DNA of 64,000 nucleotides from Burkholderiales bacterium (GTDB lineage Bacteria > Pseudomonadota > Gammaproteobacteria > Burkholderiales > Burkholderiaceae_C), in NCBI GenBank assembly GCA_025350145.1, contig JANXYH010000003.1:1-64000 (forward strand), written 5' to 3'. Of this stretch, positions 35,710 to 43,901 are shown one piece after another. How positions within the stretch are numbered: position 1 is the stretch's first letter; each line of letters begins with the position of its first letter. The position numbers and the translations under genes are program-made. Under the pieces are notes generated by a model. That model worked only from the letters and a program-made list of their open reading frames with translations. It was not told the DNA's origin and ran no database searches.

Positions 35710-37026
35710 ATGAACCGACCCAATACCAAGACCGCCACGCCGATGCGGCGACTGCTGGTGCTGGCGCTGGCCCAGGCATTCACCTGTGCCGCTGCCTTCG
35801 CCGCGACCGACGCCGAACGCATCGCCGACCTCGAAAAGAAGCTGGACCGCAGCACCCAGATGCTGCAGCAGCTCGGCCAGCGGCTGCAGCAGCTCGAGGC
35901 CGCAGTGGCGGCACCCGCCGCTGCCGCCGCGCCCGCACTGGCCGCCAAGGTGGAGGTGCTGGAGCAGCAGCTCAGCGCCATCGCCAACCGGCCCGAGCCC
36001 GACCGCGGGCTGGAGATGCACGGCTTTGCCGACGTCGGCTTCGCCCTGGCCAGCAAGGGCCACAACAGCGGCGGCCGCACCGGGGCGCTGGATTTCTACT
36101 TGACGCCGAAGTTCGGCGATCGGGTCAAGGCGCTGTTCGAGCTCAATGTCGAGACCAGCAGCGACGGCCATATCGGCGTCGACCTGGAGCGCGTCCAGGT
36201 CGGCTACACCTTGGGCGAGGCCAGCACGCTCTGGCTGGGCCGCTTCCACACCCCCTACGGCTACTGGAACACCGCCTTCCACCATGGCGCGCAACTGCAA
36301 CTGGCGGTGGCCAGGCCGCGCTTCCTGGACTTCGAGGACGCCGGCGGCATCCTGCCGGCGCACAGCGTCGGCTTCTGGTTCAACGGCAGCAGCAAGTTCA
36401 GCACGGGCCGGCTGGGCTACGACTTGTACGTCAGCAACGCCCCGACGATCCAGATGGCCGACCCGGCGGTGTCCGGCAGCGGCACGCTGGACCCCGGTCT
36501 GGCGGGCGCGGGCGGGCGCAGCGCCACCGTCGGCGCCAACCTGAGCTACGAGTTCAAGGGCGCGGCCGAGGGGCTCAAAATCGGCGTCCACACGCTGAGC
36601 AGCAAGGTGATGGACAGCGCCACTGCGGCAGCCACCACCCGGGTGCAGATGCTGGGGGCGTGGCTGGTCTACAACGAAAACGACTGGGACGTGATGGCCG
36701 AGCACTACAGCTTTCACAACACCGATCTCAGCGGCATAAGCGGCAGTCACGGCAGCCACGGCAGCAGCGCCAGCTATGTCCAGGTCGGGCGCCAGTTCGG
36801 CGCCTTCACCCCCTACGCCCGGACCGAGCGCACCCGGTTGAACCAGGCCGATGCCTACTTCGCCCAGCAGGACAGCGGCCAGTCCTACAAGCGCTCTGCG
36901 CTGGGCCTGCGCTACGAGATCAACCCGACCACGGCACTGAAGTTCGAGGCCATGAACACCAAATACACCGACCGGCTGGTCAACAGCTTCAGCGAAGTGC
37001 GCGGCCAGTTGGCCGTGCGCTTTTGA
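35710..37026 (+). CDS. Outer-membrane porin-like protein with coiled-coil N-terminus
   Basis: A 438-residue protein predicted to form an outer-membrane beta-barrel. A signal peptide (MRRLLVLALAQAFTCAAAFA, inside the first ~35 residues) is followed by a heptad-like coiled coil (ERIADLEKKLDRSTQ, LQQLGQRLQQLE) and then alternating barrel strands ending in a terminal Phe (QLAVRF), the usual porin assembly signal. The start at 35710 has GGAG 6 nt upstream; the longer frame from 35647 lacks one. It precedes a small PstS-like protein by 18 nt, hinting at a phosphate or other anion role, but the substrate is not known. Confidence 0.8.
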   Translation: MNRPNTKTATPMRRLLVLALAQAFTCAAAFAATDAERIADLEKKLDRSTQMLQQLGQRLQQLEAAVAAPAAAAAPALAAKVEVLEQQLSAIANRPEPDRGLEMHGFADVGFALASKGHNSGGRTGALDFYLTPKFGDRVKALFELNVETSSDGHIGVDLERVQVGYTLGEASTLWLGRFHTPYGYWNTAFHHGAQLQLAVARPRFLDFEDAGGILPAHSVGFWFNGSSKFSTGRLGYDLYVSNAPTIQMADPAVSGSGTLDPGLAGAGGRSATVGANLSYEFKGAAEGLKIGVHTLSSKVMDSATAAATTRVQMLGAWLVYNENDWDVMAEHYSFHNTDLSGISGSHGSHGSSASYVQVGRQFGAFTPYARTERTRLNQADAYFAQQDSGQSYKRSALGLRYEINPTTALKFEAMNTKYTDRLVNSFSEVRGQLAVRF

Positions 37027-37044
37027 GGCAAAAGGGGCAAGCGC

Positions 37045-37458
37045 ATGAACTTCAAGCCAAGCCTGACCGTACTCCGCCAGCTCGTCCTCGCTGCCGTGGC
37101 CTTGCCACCTGGCCTGGCCTGCAGCGCCGATCTGGTCGTCATCACCCACAGCGGCACCACCCTCAGTGCCGACGACATCAAGGATGTGTACAGCGGCCAG
37201 ACCCAGATGTCCGGCGCGACCCGGCTGGTGCCGGTGGACAACGGCGCCGCGCAGGAGGCCTTCCTGGCGCAGGTCGTCAAGTCCGACCTCAGCCGCTACA
37301 ACAGCGCCTGGGTCAAGAAGTCGTTCCGTGACGGCATCAGCGCCCCGGCGGTCAAAACCGGCGACGCCGACGTGCTGGACTTCGTGCGGCGCACGCCGGG
37401 CGCGGTCGGCTATGTCCGGGTGGTGCCGGCGGGTGTCAACGTGGTGCAGTTGAAGTAG
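37045..37458 (+). CDS. Small PstS-like periplasmic protein
   Basis: A 137-residue secreted protein resembling one lobe of phosphate-binding PstS proteins. A signal peptide (hydrophobic to about residue 27, ending LACSA) precedes VVITHSGTTLSADDIKDVYSG, a PstS-like segment, and the C-terminal VRRTPGAVGYVRVV. Full PstS is about 320-340 residues, so this is a half-size family member, which is common in this bacterial group next to a porin-like gene. It may deliver or sense a phosphate-like ligand, but it lacks most of the second lobe. Confidence 0.75.
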   Translation: MNFKPSLTVLRQLVLAAVALPPGLACSADLVVITHSGTTLSADDIKDVYSGQTQMSGATRLVPVDNGAAQEAFLAQVVKSDLSRYNSAWVKKSFRDGISAPAVKTGDADVLDFVRRTPGAVGYVRVVPAGVNVVQLK

Positions 37459-37546
37459 GGCCAGGCCGCAGGCCCGCCCCGGGGGCGTGTCGGGCGCTCA
37501 GGCACCACAATCCGCCGCTGTTTCTTCACCCGGCGGAGATGTCCCT

Positions 37547-38770
37547 GTGAACCCCAGACCCGAGCGCAATTGGTCCGTGGCGGTGGTGCTGCTGGCGGCG
37601 GCCGGGGCCTTCGCCCTGACCATGGGCACGCGCCAGACCATGGGCCTGTTCATCGGCCCGCTCAACACCGCCACCGGCCTGGGCCTGGCCAGCGTCAGCC
37701 TGGCCTTTGCCTTCGGCCAGCTCTGGTGGGGCCTGACCCAGCCGTTTGCCGGGGCACTGGCCGACAAGCTCGGCGCCGGCCGGGTGCTGCTGGTGGGCGT
37801 GCTGCTGGTCGCGCTCGGCACTTTTTTGACGCCCTGGGCCAACAGCACGCTCGGCCTGGTGCTGGTGATAGGCGTGCTCTCGGCTGGTGGCGCAGGCATT
37901 GCCGGCCCGGCGGTGCTGATGTCGGCGGTGGTGCGCAAAGTGCCGGAGGACAAGCGCGGCCTGGCCACCGGCATCGTCAACGCGGGCGGCTCGATCGGCC
38001 AGTTCGTGATGGCACCGGTGGCCGGCGTGCTGATCGGCGGGCTGGGCTGGTCGGTAGCGCTGCAGGTGTTGGCGTTGCTGGTCTTGCTGGCCCTGCCGGC
38101 GGCCTGGGTGCTGGGCGGCCGGGCCCCGGTTGGCGCCGCCGCCGGGGCGCAGCCGCTGGCCTTGAACACCGGGCAGGCGATCCGCCAGGCACTGCGTGAT
38201 CGCAGCTTCCTGCTGCTGGGCACGGGCTTCTTCGTCTGTGGCTTTCACGTCGCCTTCCTCGGCACCCATTTGCCCGGCGTGGTCGCGCAATGTGGCCTGC
38301 CACTGCAGTACGCCGCCTGGTCGCTGGCGATGCTGGGGCTGTTCAACATCGTCGGCAGCCTGGCGATGGGTTGGGCGGTCGGCCGCTGGCGGATGAAGTC
38401 GCTGCTGTCGCTGGTCTACAGCCTGCGGGCACTGGCGGTGGCGGCGTTCCTGCTGGCGCCCAAGACCGGGCCGGTGATGCTGGCCTTTGCCGCCGTGATG
38501 GGCCTGAGCTTCCTGTCGACGATCCCGCCCACTGCCGGCCTGGTAGCCAAGTTCTTCGGCGTGCGCCACATGGCGACCTTGTTCGGCGTGGTGATGCTGA
38601 CCCACCAGCTCGGCGGTTTTCTCGGCGCCTGGCTGGGCGGCAAGGTGTTCGAGGCCACCGGCAGCTACGACCTTATCTGGTACGCCGACATCGCCCTGGC
38701 GCTGGCCGCCGCCTTGATCCACCTGCCGATCCGCGAGGCGCCGCTGGCCCCACGGCCGGTGCCGGCCTGA
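37547..38770 (+). CDS. MFS transporter
   Basis: A 407-residue major facilitator superfamily carrier with about 12 membrane segments, resembling the oxalate/formate antiporter and monocarboxylate-type group (GTRQTMGLFIGPLN in helix 1, GALADKLGAGRVLLVG at the helix 2-3 loop). GTG at 37547 is chosen because GGAG (37535-37538) lies 8 nt upstream; the alternative at 37487 adds 20 residues not needed for the first helix. The substrate is not indicated. It stands between the PstS-like gene and a serine hydrolase gene that starts 10 nt later. Confidence 0.86.
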   Translation: MNPRPERNWSVAVVLLAAAGAFALTMGTRQTMGLFIGPLNTATGLGLASVSLAFAFGQLWWGLTQPFAGALADKLGAGRVLLVGVLLVALGTFLTPWANSTLGLVLVIGVLSAGGAGIAGPAVLMSAVVRKVPEDKRGLATGIVNAGGSIGQFVMAPVAGVLIGGLGWSVALQVLALLVLLALPAAWVLGGRAPVGAAAGAQPLALNTGQAIRQALRDRSFLLLGTGFFVCGFHVAFLGTHLPGVVAQCGLPLQYAAWSLAMLGLFNIVGSLAMGWAVGRWRMKSLLSLVYSLRALAVAAFLLAPKTGPVMLAFAAVMGLSFLSTIPPTAGLVAKFFGVRHMATLFGVVMLTHQLGGFLGAWLGGKVFEATGSYDLIWYADIALALAAALIHLPIREAPLAPRPVPA

Positions 38771-38780
38771 GGCTGCCGCG

Positions 38781-40019
38781 GTGCCGACCGCAGCCCCCGG
38801 TCCTGGCCGACCGCGCCGTGCCGGCGCAGTTTTGGGCTTGCTCGCCAGCCTGCAGCTGTCGGCCTGCCAGACCATGCCCGCCTGGATGCTGGTGCAGGGC
38901 CAGGCCAGGGTCACCGACCACCTCCACTTTGCCAATCTGCCGATGGCCAGGGCGGCAACCCCCTGGGCCCTGCCGGTCGAGCCCGGGGTGGCGCTGCAAT
39001 GGCCGGGTAAGCAGCGAACCGCCGCCGCCGAAGCCTGGCTGAAGTCTAAGGACACGACCGCCTTGATCGTGCTGCGGCGTGGCCGGGTGGTCTACGAAAA
39101 CTACTTCGGCGGCTTCAAGCGCGACACCGTCGGCACCTCGTTCTCGATGTCCAAGTCGGTGGTGTCGCTGCTGGTCGGGGTGGCCATCGCCGAGGGCCGC
39201 ATCGCCAGCGTAGAAGACCCCGTCACCCGCTACCTGCCCGAGTTGCTGCGCAACGACCCGCGCTTTGCCCAGGTGCGGCTGCGCCACCTCTTGCAGATGC
39301 GCAGCGGCGTGGCCTTTGACGAAGGCTACTTCTCGCCCTTCTCGGACGCCGCCCATTACTACCTGACCAGCGACCTGCCGGCGCAGATCCGCCAGCTCAG
39401 GATCTCCAGCCCGCCGGGCCAGGACTACGCCTACCAGAGCGGCGACACCCAGTTGCTGGGCATGGCGCTGGAGCGCGCCGTCGGCCAGCCGATGCCGGGT
39501 TATGCCCAGACCCGGCTGTGGCAGCCGATGGGCGCTGAGTTCGACGCGAGTTGGAGCCTGGACAGCGCCGGCAGCGGCGTGACCAAGGCGTTCTGCTGCA
39601 TCAATGCCCGCGCCATCGATTTCGCCCGGCTCGGCCAGTTGGTGCTGCAGAACGGCCGGCGCGACGGCATCAGCGTCGTGCCCCAGGCCTGGCTGCAGGC
39701 CAGCACCGCCGCCCAGCTCGACAGCGAGGCGCCACCGGAGGCCAGTGACGCTGCCCGCCGCAACATCGAGGATCCCGGCCTGCCAGGCGCGTCGTTCTAC
39801 GCCTGGCAATGGCGCCGCGCCCCGCAGCCGCGCCGCGAGCCCAGCCCGGCGCCGTCCGAGGCGATGCAGCCGGGCAGCGACTTCTACGCTGCCGGCCTGC
39901 TCGGCCAGTACATCTACATCGCCCCCGAAACCCAGACCGTGATCGTGCGCCTGGGCTGGCGCAACGACGAGCCGTTCTGGGCCGATTGGCTGGGCACGCT
40001 GGCGCGGATCAACCCCTGA
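38781..40019 (+). CDS. Serine hydrolase, class C beta-lactamase fold, lipoprotein
   Basis: A 412-residue beta-lactamase-family serine hydrolase. The N-terminus has a hydrophobic segment ending in a lipobox-like LQLSAC (Cys29), suggesting attachment to a membrane. The catalytic S-x-x-K reads SMSK at 122-125, and the second Tyr motif lies near YAYQSGD. Family members include esterases and peptidases; nothing here argues for antibiotic hydrolysis. The start is GTG at 38781, 10 nt after the MFS gene, so the two may be co-transcribed. Confidence 0.82.
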   Translation: MPTAAPGPGRPRRAGAVLGLLASLQLSACQTMPAWMLVQGQARVTDHLHFANLPMARAATPWALPVEPGVALQWPGKQRTAAAEAWLKSKDTTALIVLRRGRVVYENYFGGFKRDTVGTSFSMSKSVVSLLVGVAIAEGRIASVEDPVTRYLPELLRNDPRFAQVRLRHLLQMRSGVAFDEGYFSPFSDAAHYYLTSDLPAQIRQLRISSPPGQDYAYQSGDTQLLGMALERAVGQPMPGYAQTRLWQPMGAEFDASWSLDSAGSGVTKAFCCINARAIDFARLGQLVLQNGRRDGISVVPQAWLQASTAAQLDSEAPPEASDAARRNIEDPGLPGASFYAWQWRRAPQPRREPSPAPSEAMQPGSDFYAAGLLGQYIYIAPETQTVIVRLGWRNDEPFWADWLGTLARINP

Positions 40020-40083
40020 GGCCAACCCGGCCGGCCCGGCCCGGCCAGGACAGTCGGCTTTTGCCCACCCCCCGAAATCTGTG

Positions 40084-41280
40084 ATGCACGCCTACCTCCT
40101 CGACTGGGCCAACCTGCTGCTGCGCTGGGCCCATGTGGTGACCGCGATCGCCTGGATCGGCGCGTCGTTCTACTTCGTCTTCCTCGACCTGAACCTGGTG
40201 CCGCCGCGCGATGCCGCGCTGCGCGACAAGGGGGTGGCCGGCGAGCTCTGGGCGGTACACGGGGGTGGCTTCTACAACCCGCAGAAGTACGCTGGCGCGC
40301 CGCCCGAGATGCCGGCGCATCTGCACTGGTTCTACTGGGAGGCCTACAGCACCTGGCTGACCGGCTTCGGCCTGTTCACCGCGCTGTACCTGTTCAACGC
40401 CAGCAGCTTCTTGGTCGACAAGTCGGTGCACGACTGGTCCGCAGGCCTGGCGATCGCGGCGGCGCTGGGCACCCTGGCGGCGTTCTGGATCGTCTACGAC
40501 GCGATCTGCCGGGTCTTCGGCCAGCGCCAGGGTGGCGACCGGATCGTCGCCATCGGCGTGCTGGCCTTCGTCGTGTTTTCGGCCTGGCTGTCGTGCCAGT
40601 TGTTCGCCGGCCGGGCGGCGTTTCTGCTGACCGGGGCGATGCTGGCCACGGCGATGAGCGCCAACGTTTTGGTCTGGATCATCCCGGGCCAGCGCAAGGT
40701 GATCGCGCAGATGCGTGCTGGCCTGGCGGTGGACCCGGTCCACGGCCAGCGCGCCAAGCAGCGCAGCGTACACAACACCTACTTCACCCTGCCGGTGCTG
40801 GTGGCGATGCTGGCCAACCACTACGGCTGGCTGACCCAGGGGCCGCACAACTGGGCGGTGCTGGTGCTGTTGATGCTGGCCGGTGCGCTGGTCCGGCACA
40901 GCTTCGTCGCCCGCCACCAGGCCCTGCTGCAGGGCCGGCGGGTGCCCTGGGAACATGCCGGCGTCGGCGTGGCGCTGCTGCTGGCCCTGGCCGTCTGGCT
41001 GGCGCCGGCCCTGCCGGCAGCGTCCGCCGCCCAGGCGCCGGTCAGCTTCGCCCAGGTCCAGGCGGTGGTCGCGCAGCGCTGCATGCTCTGCCACAACGCC
41101 CAGGTGCAGAACAAGGGCGTGGCGCTGCACACCCCCGAGCTGATCCGCCAGCAGGCTCAGGCCGTCTACCTGCAGGCGGTGGTGACGCGGCAGATGCCGC
41201 TGAACAACGCCACCCAGATCAGTGACGACGAGCGGGCGCTGATCCGCCGCTGGTTCGAGGCCGGCGCGCCGGCGCAGTGA
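40084..41280 (+). CDS. puuD: Membrane urate hydroxylase with cytochrome c domain
   Basis: PuuD-type urate hydroxylase (398 residues): about eight inner-membrane segments followed by a periplasmic cytochrome c domain with one CxxCH haem site (CMLCH at about residue 334). It oxidises urate to 5-hydroxyisourate and passes electrons to the respiratory chain, replacing soluble urate oxidase. The N-terminal WAHVVTAIAWIGASFYFVFLD, with a His ahead of the membrane segment, is typical. The product would feed UraD and PuuE, encoded in the first 6.5 kb; a 5-hydroxyisourate hydrolase gene was not found in the window. Confidence 0.93.
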   Translation: MHAYLLDWANLLLRWAHVVTAIAWIGASFYFVFLDLNLVPPRDAALRDKGVAGELWAVHGGGFYNPQKYAGAPPEMPAHLHWFYWEAYSTWLTGFGLFTALYLFNASSFLVDKSVHDWSAGLAIAAALGTLAAFWIVYDAICRVFGQRQGGDRIVAIGVLAFVVFSAWLSCQLFAGRAAFLLTGAMLATAMSANVLVWIIPGQRKVIAQMRAGLAVDPVHGQRAKQRSVHNTYFTLPVLVAMLANHYGWLTQGPHNWAVLVLLMLAGALVRHSFVARHQALLQGRRVPWEHAGVGVALLLALAVWLAPALPAASAAQAPVSFAQVQAVVAQRCMLCHNAQVQNKGVALHTPELIRQQAQAVYLQAVVTRQMPLNNATQISDDERALIRRWFEAGAPAQ

Positions 41281-41313
41281 GCCAACCCTGGACCACCACT
41301 GACTGCCTCCGCC

Positions 41314-41598
41314 ATGTGCCGCAACATCAAGACCCTGTTCAACTTCGAGCCGCCGGCCAGCGAGATCGAGATCCGCGACGCCAGCCTGCAATTCGTGCGC
41401 AAGCTCAGCGGTTTCAGCGTGCCGTCGCGGGCCAACGCGGCGGCCTTCGACCAGGCCGTGGCCGAGGTGGCAGAGACGGCCAGGCGGCTGATCGCCACGC
41501 TGGTGACCAGCGCAGAGCCGCGCGACCGCGAGATCGAGGCCGCCAAGGCCAGGCAGCGCTCGGCAATGCGCTTTGCCAGGCCCGCTGACCCGGCCTGA
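41314..41598 (+). CDS. DUF2277 family protein
   Basis: A 94-residue protein of the DUF2277 family, recognised by its N-terminus MCRNIKTLFNFEPPASE and the QFVRKLSGF segment. It has no signal or membrane segment, and its function is unknown. It starts 33 nt after puuD on the same strand and may be co-transcribed with it, though family members occur in many contexts. Confidence 0.85.
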   Translation: MCRNIKTLFNFEPPASEIEIRDASLQFVRKLSGFSVPSRANAAAFDQAVAEVAETARRLIATLVTSAEPRDREIEAAKARQRSAMRFARPADPA

Positions 41599-41671
41599 AC
41601 GCTGCGCCGCGGCGCCGCAGCACCCCTGGCGTGCCGGACAATCCCAGCCCGCGCTGACCACCGAGGCTGCC

Positions 41672-43843
41672 ATGGAAGTCCAGTTCACCGACCAGATCGA
41701 ACAGCTCAAGCTGGGCGCAGGCGCCACCTTCCACGGCGAGGGCATCCTGGCGATCACCAAGGCGCTGCTGCAATCGGGCGTGTCCTACATCGGCGGCTAC
41801 CAGGGCGCGCCGGTGTCGCACCTGCTGGACGTGATGGTCCAGGCCAGGCCCTATGTTGAGGGCCTGGGCGTGCATGTCGAACCCTGCTCGAACGAGGCCT
41901 CGGCGGCCGCCATGCTGGGCGCCTCGATCCACTACCCGCTGCGCGGCGCGGTGACCTGGAAGTCGATAGTCGGCACCAACGTCGCCGCCGACGGGCTGAG
42001 CAACCTGGCCTCGCCCGGGGTGGTCGGCGGGGCGCTGATCGTGGTCGGCGAGGACTATGGCGAGGGCGCCAGCGTGATCCAGGAGCGGACCCACGCCTAC
42101 GCCGCCAAGAGCACCTTGCTGCTGCTCGATCCACGCCCGGCGCTGGACAACATGGTGCGCCTGGTCGAGCACGCTTTCGCGATGAGCGAGGCCAGCAACA
42201 TGCCGGCGATCCTGGAGCTGCGGATCCGCGCCTGCCATGTGCGCGGCCAGTTCGTGGCCAAGGACAACCTGCCGGCCAAGCTTTCGACGCGGAACTTGAT
42301 CGAGGAGCCGGCCGGGTTCGATTACATGCGGCTGGCGCACCCGCCGGTGACCTTTCGCCACGAGAAGCTCAAGGTCGAGCAGCGCATTCCGGCGGCGCAG
42401 CGCTACATCGTCGCGCATGGGCTGAACGAATCGCTGCCGGGCGCGCGCTTTGCCGATGTCGGCATCATCGTCCAGGGCGGTCTGACCAACGCCCTGCTGC
42501 GCGGCTTGCAGCGCCTGGGCCTGGCCGACGCGTTCGGCGGGTCGGATTTGCCGCTGCTGCTGCTCAACGTCACCTACCCGCTGGTGCCGGAGCAGGTCTC
42601 TGCGTTTTGCGCCGGCAAGCGCGCGGTGCTGGTGGTCGAGGAGGGCAACCCCGAGTACATCGAGAAGGACATCAGCCTGGCCCTGCGCCGGCTCGATGTG
42701 CAGACCGCCGTGCACGGCAAGGACATGCTGCCGATGGCCGGCGAGTACACCGTCGAGGTGCTGGCGCGGGGCCTGGCCGAGTTCGTCGCCCGGCACCTGC
42801 CCGAGGTTGACCTGGGGCCGGTGCGGGCCTGGCTGGCGGCAACCGAGGCGCGCCGGGTGGCGGTCGTGGGCCAGGCCGGCGCGCTGCCGGCGCGGCCGCC
42901 CGGCTTCTGCGTCGGCTGCCCCGAGCGGCCGGTGTTCTCGGCGCTGAAGCTGGCGCAGCAGGCGGTCGGGCCGGTACACATCGCCGCCGACATCGGCTGC
43001 CACGCCCTGGCCACCTTCGAGCCGTTCTCCAGCGGCCATTCGATCCTGGGCTACGGCATGAGCCTGGCCAGCCGCGCCGGGGTCTCGCCGATGATGCAGC
43101 GGCGCACCCTGGCGATCATGGGCGATGGCGGGTTCTGGCACAACGGCCTGCTCACCGGGGTCCAGGCGGCGCTGTTCAACGGCGACGACGCGGTGCTGCT
43201 GGTGATGAAGAACGGCTACACCTCGGCCACCGGCACGCAGGACATCCTCAACACCCCGGACGACGCGGCCAAGGCCCAGGCCGAACAGCAGGCCCAGTTG
43301 CACCAGAGCCTGGTGCACAAGAACCAATCGATAGAGGACACCTTGAAGGGCATGGGCGCGCAGTGGATCCGCAGCGTCCACACCTACGACGTGGACAGCG
43401 TCAGGCAGACCCTGCAGGACGCCCTGACCAGCGACTTCAACGGCCTGAAGGTGGTCATCGCCGAGGGCGAATGCCAGCTCGAGCGGCAGCGCCGGGTCAA
43501 GCCCTGGAACGCCGCCCGGCTGCAACGCGGCGAACGCGTCGAGCGCGTCAAGTACGGCGTGGACGAGGACGTGTGCAACGGCGACCACGCCTGCATCCGG
43601 CTGTCGGGCTGCCCGACCCTGAGCCTGAAGGACAACCCCGACCCGCTCAAGCTCGACCCGGTGGCGACCGTGCTCGAGGGCTGCGTGGGCTGCGGCCTGT
43701 GCGGCGCCAACGCCCACGCCGCCACCCTGTGCCCAAGCTTCTACCGCGCCGAGGTGGTGCGCAACCCGCGCTGGGGCGAGCGCCTGCTGGCGCGGTGGCG
43801 CGAACGCTTTAGCGCCTGGCTGCGGCCGGCGGCCACGGCATGA
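41672..43843 (+). CDS. iorA: Indolepyruvate ferredoxin oxidoreductase, alpha subunit
   Basis: Thiamine-diphosphate-dependent alpha subunit (723 residues) that oxidatively decarboxylates arylpyruvates to aryl-acetyl-CoA. The N-terminal pyrimidine-binding part includes GYQGAPVSHLLDV, the ThDP motif region is IMGDGGFWHNGLLTGVQAA, and two 4Fe-4S clusters are suggested near the C-terminus (CNGDHACIRLSGC and CVGCGLCGANAHAATLC). It is paired with iorB 58 nt downstream. In related betaproteobacteria the two are often fused; here they are separate genes. Confidence 0.9.
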   Translation: MEVQFTDQIEQLKLGAGATFHGEGILAITKALLQSGVSYIGGYQGAPVSHLLDVMVQARPYVEGLGVHVEPCSNEASAAAMLGASIHYPLRGAVTWKSIVGTNVAADGLSNLASPGVVGGALIVVGEDYGEGASVIQERTHAYAAKSTLLLLDPRPALDNMVRLVEHAFAMSEASNMPAILELRIRACHVRGQFVAKDNLPAKLSTRNLIEEPAGFDYMRLAHPPVTFRHEKLKVEQRIPAAQRYIVAHGLNESLPGARFADVGIIVQGGLTNALLRGLQRLGLADAFGGSDLPLLLLNVTYPLVPEQVSAFCAGKRAVLVVEEGNPEYIEKDISLALRRLDVQTAVHGKDMLPMAGEYTVEVLARGLAEFVARHLPEVDLGPVRAWLAATEARRVAVVGQAGALPARPPGFCVGCPERPVFSALKLAQQAVGPVHIAADIGCHALATFEPFSSGHSILGYGMSLASRAGVSPMMQRRTLAIMGDGGFWHNGLLTGVQAALFNGDDAVLLVMKNGYTSATGTQDILNTPDDAAKAQAEQQAQLHQSLVHKNQSIEDTLKGMGAQWIRSVHTYDVDSVRQTLQDALTSDFNGLKVVIAEGECQLERQRRVKPWNAARLQRGERVERVKYGVDEDVCNGDHACIRLSGCPTLSLKDNPDPLKLDPVATVLEGCVGCGLCGANAHAATLCPSFYRAEVVRNPRWGERLLARWRERFSAWLRPAATA

Positions 43844-43901
43844 ACGCGCCGGGCCGCTCCCAAGCGCGAATCCCGCAGCACGAAGTGCGGAGGGTAGCCT
43901 G

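Noticed and set aside
38781-40019. Antibiotic-resistance beta-lactamase
   Set aside because: Only the general class C fold and SxxK motif are present. The family is dominated by esterases and peptidases and the context shows no resistance link.
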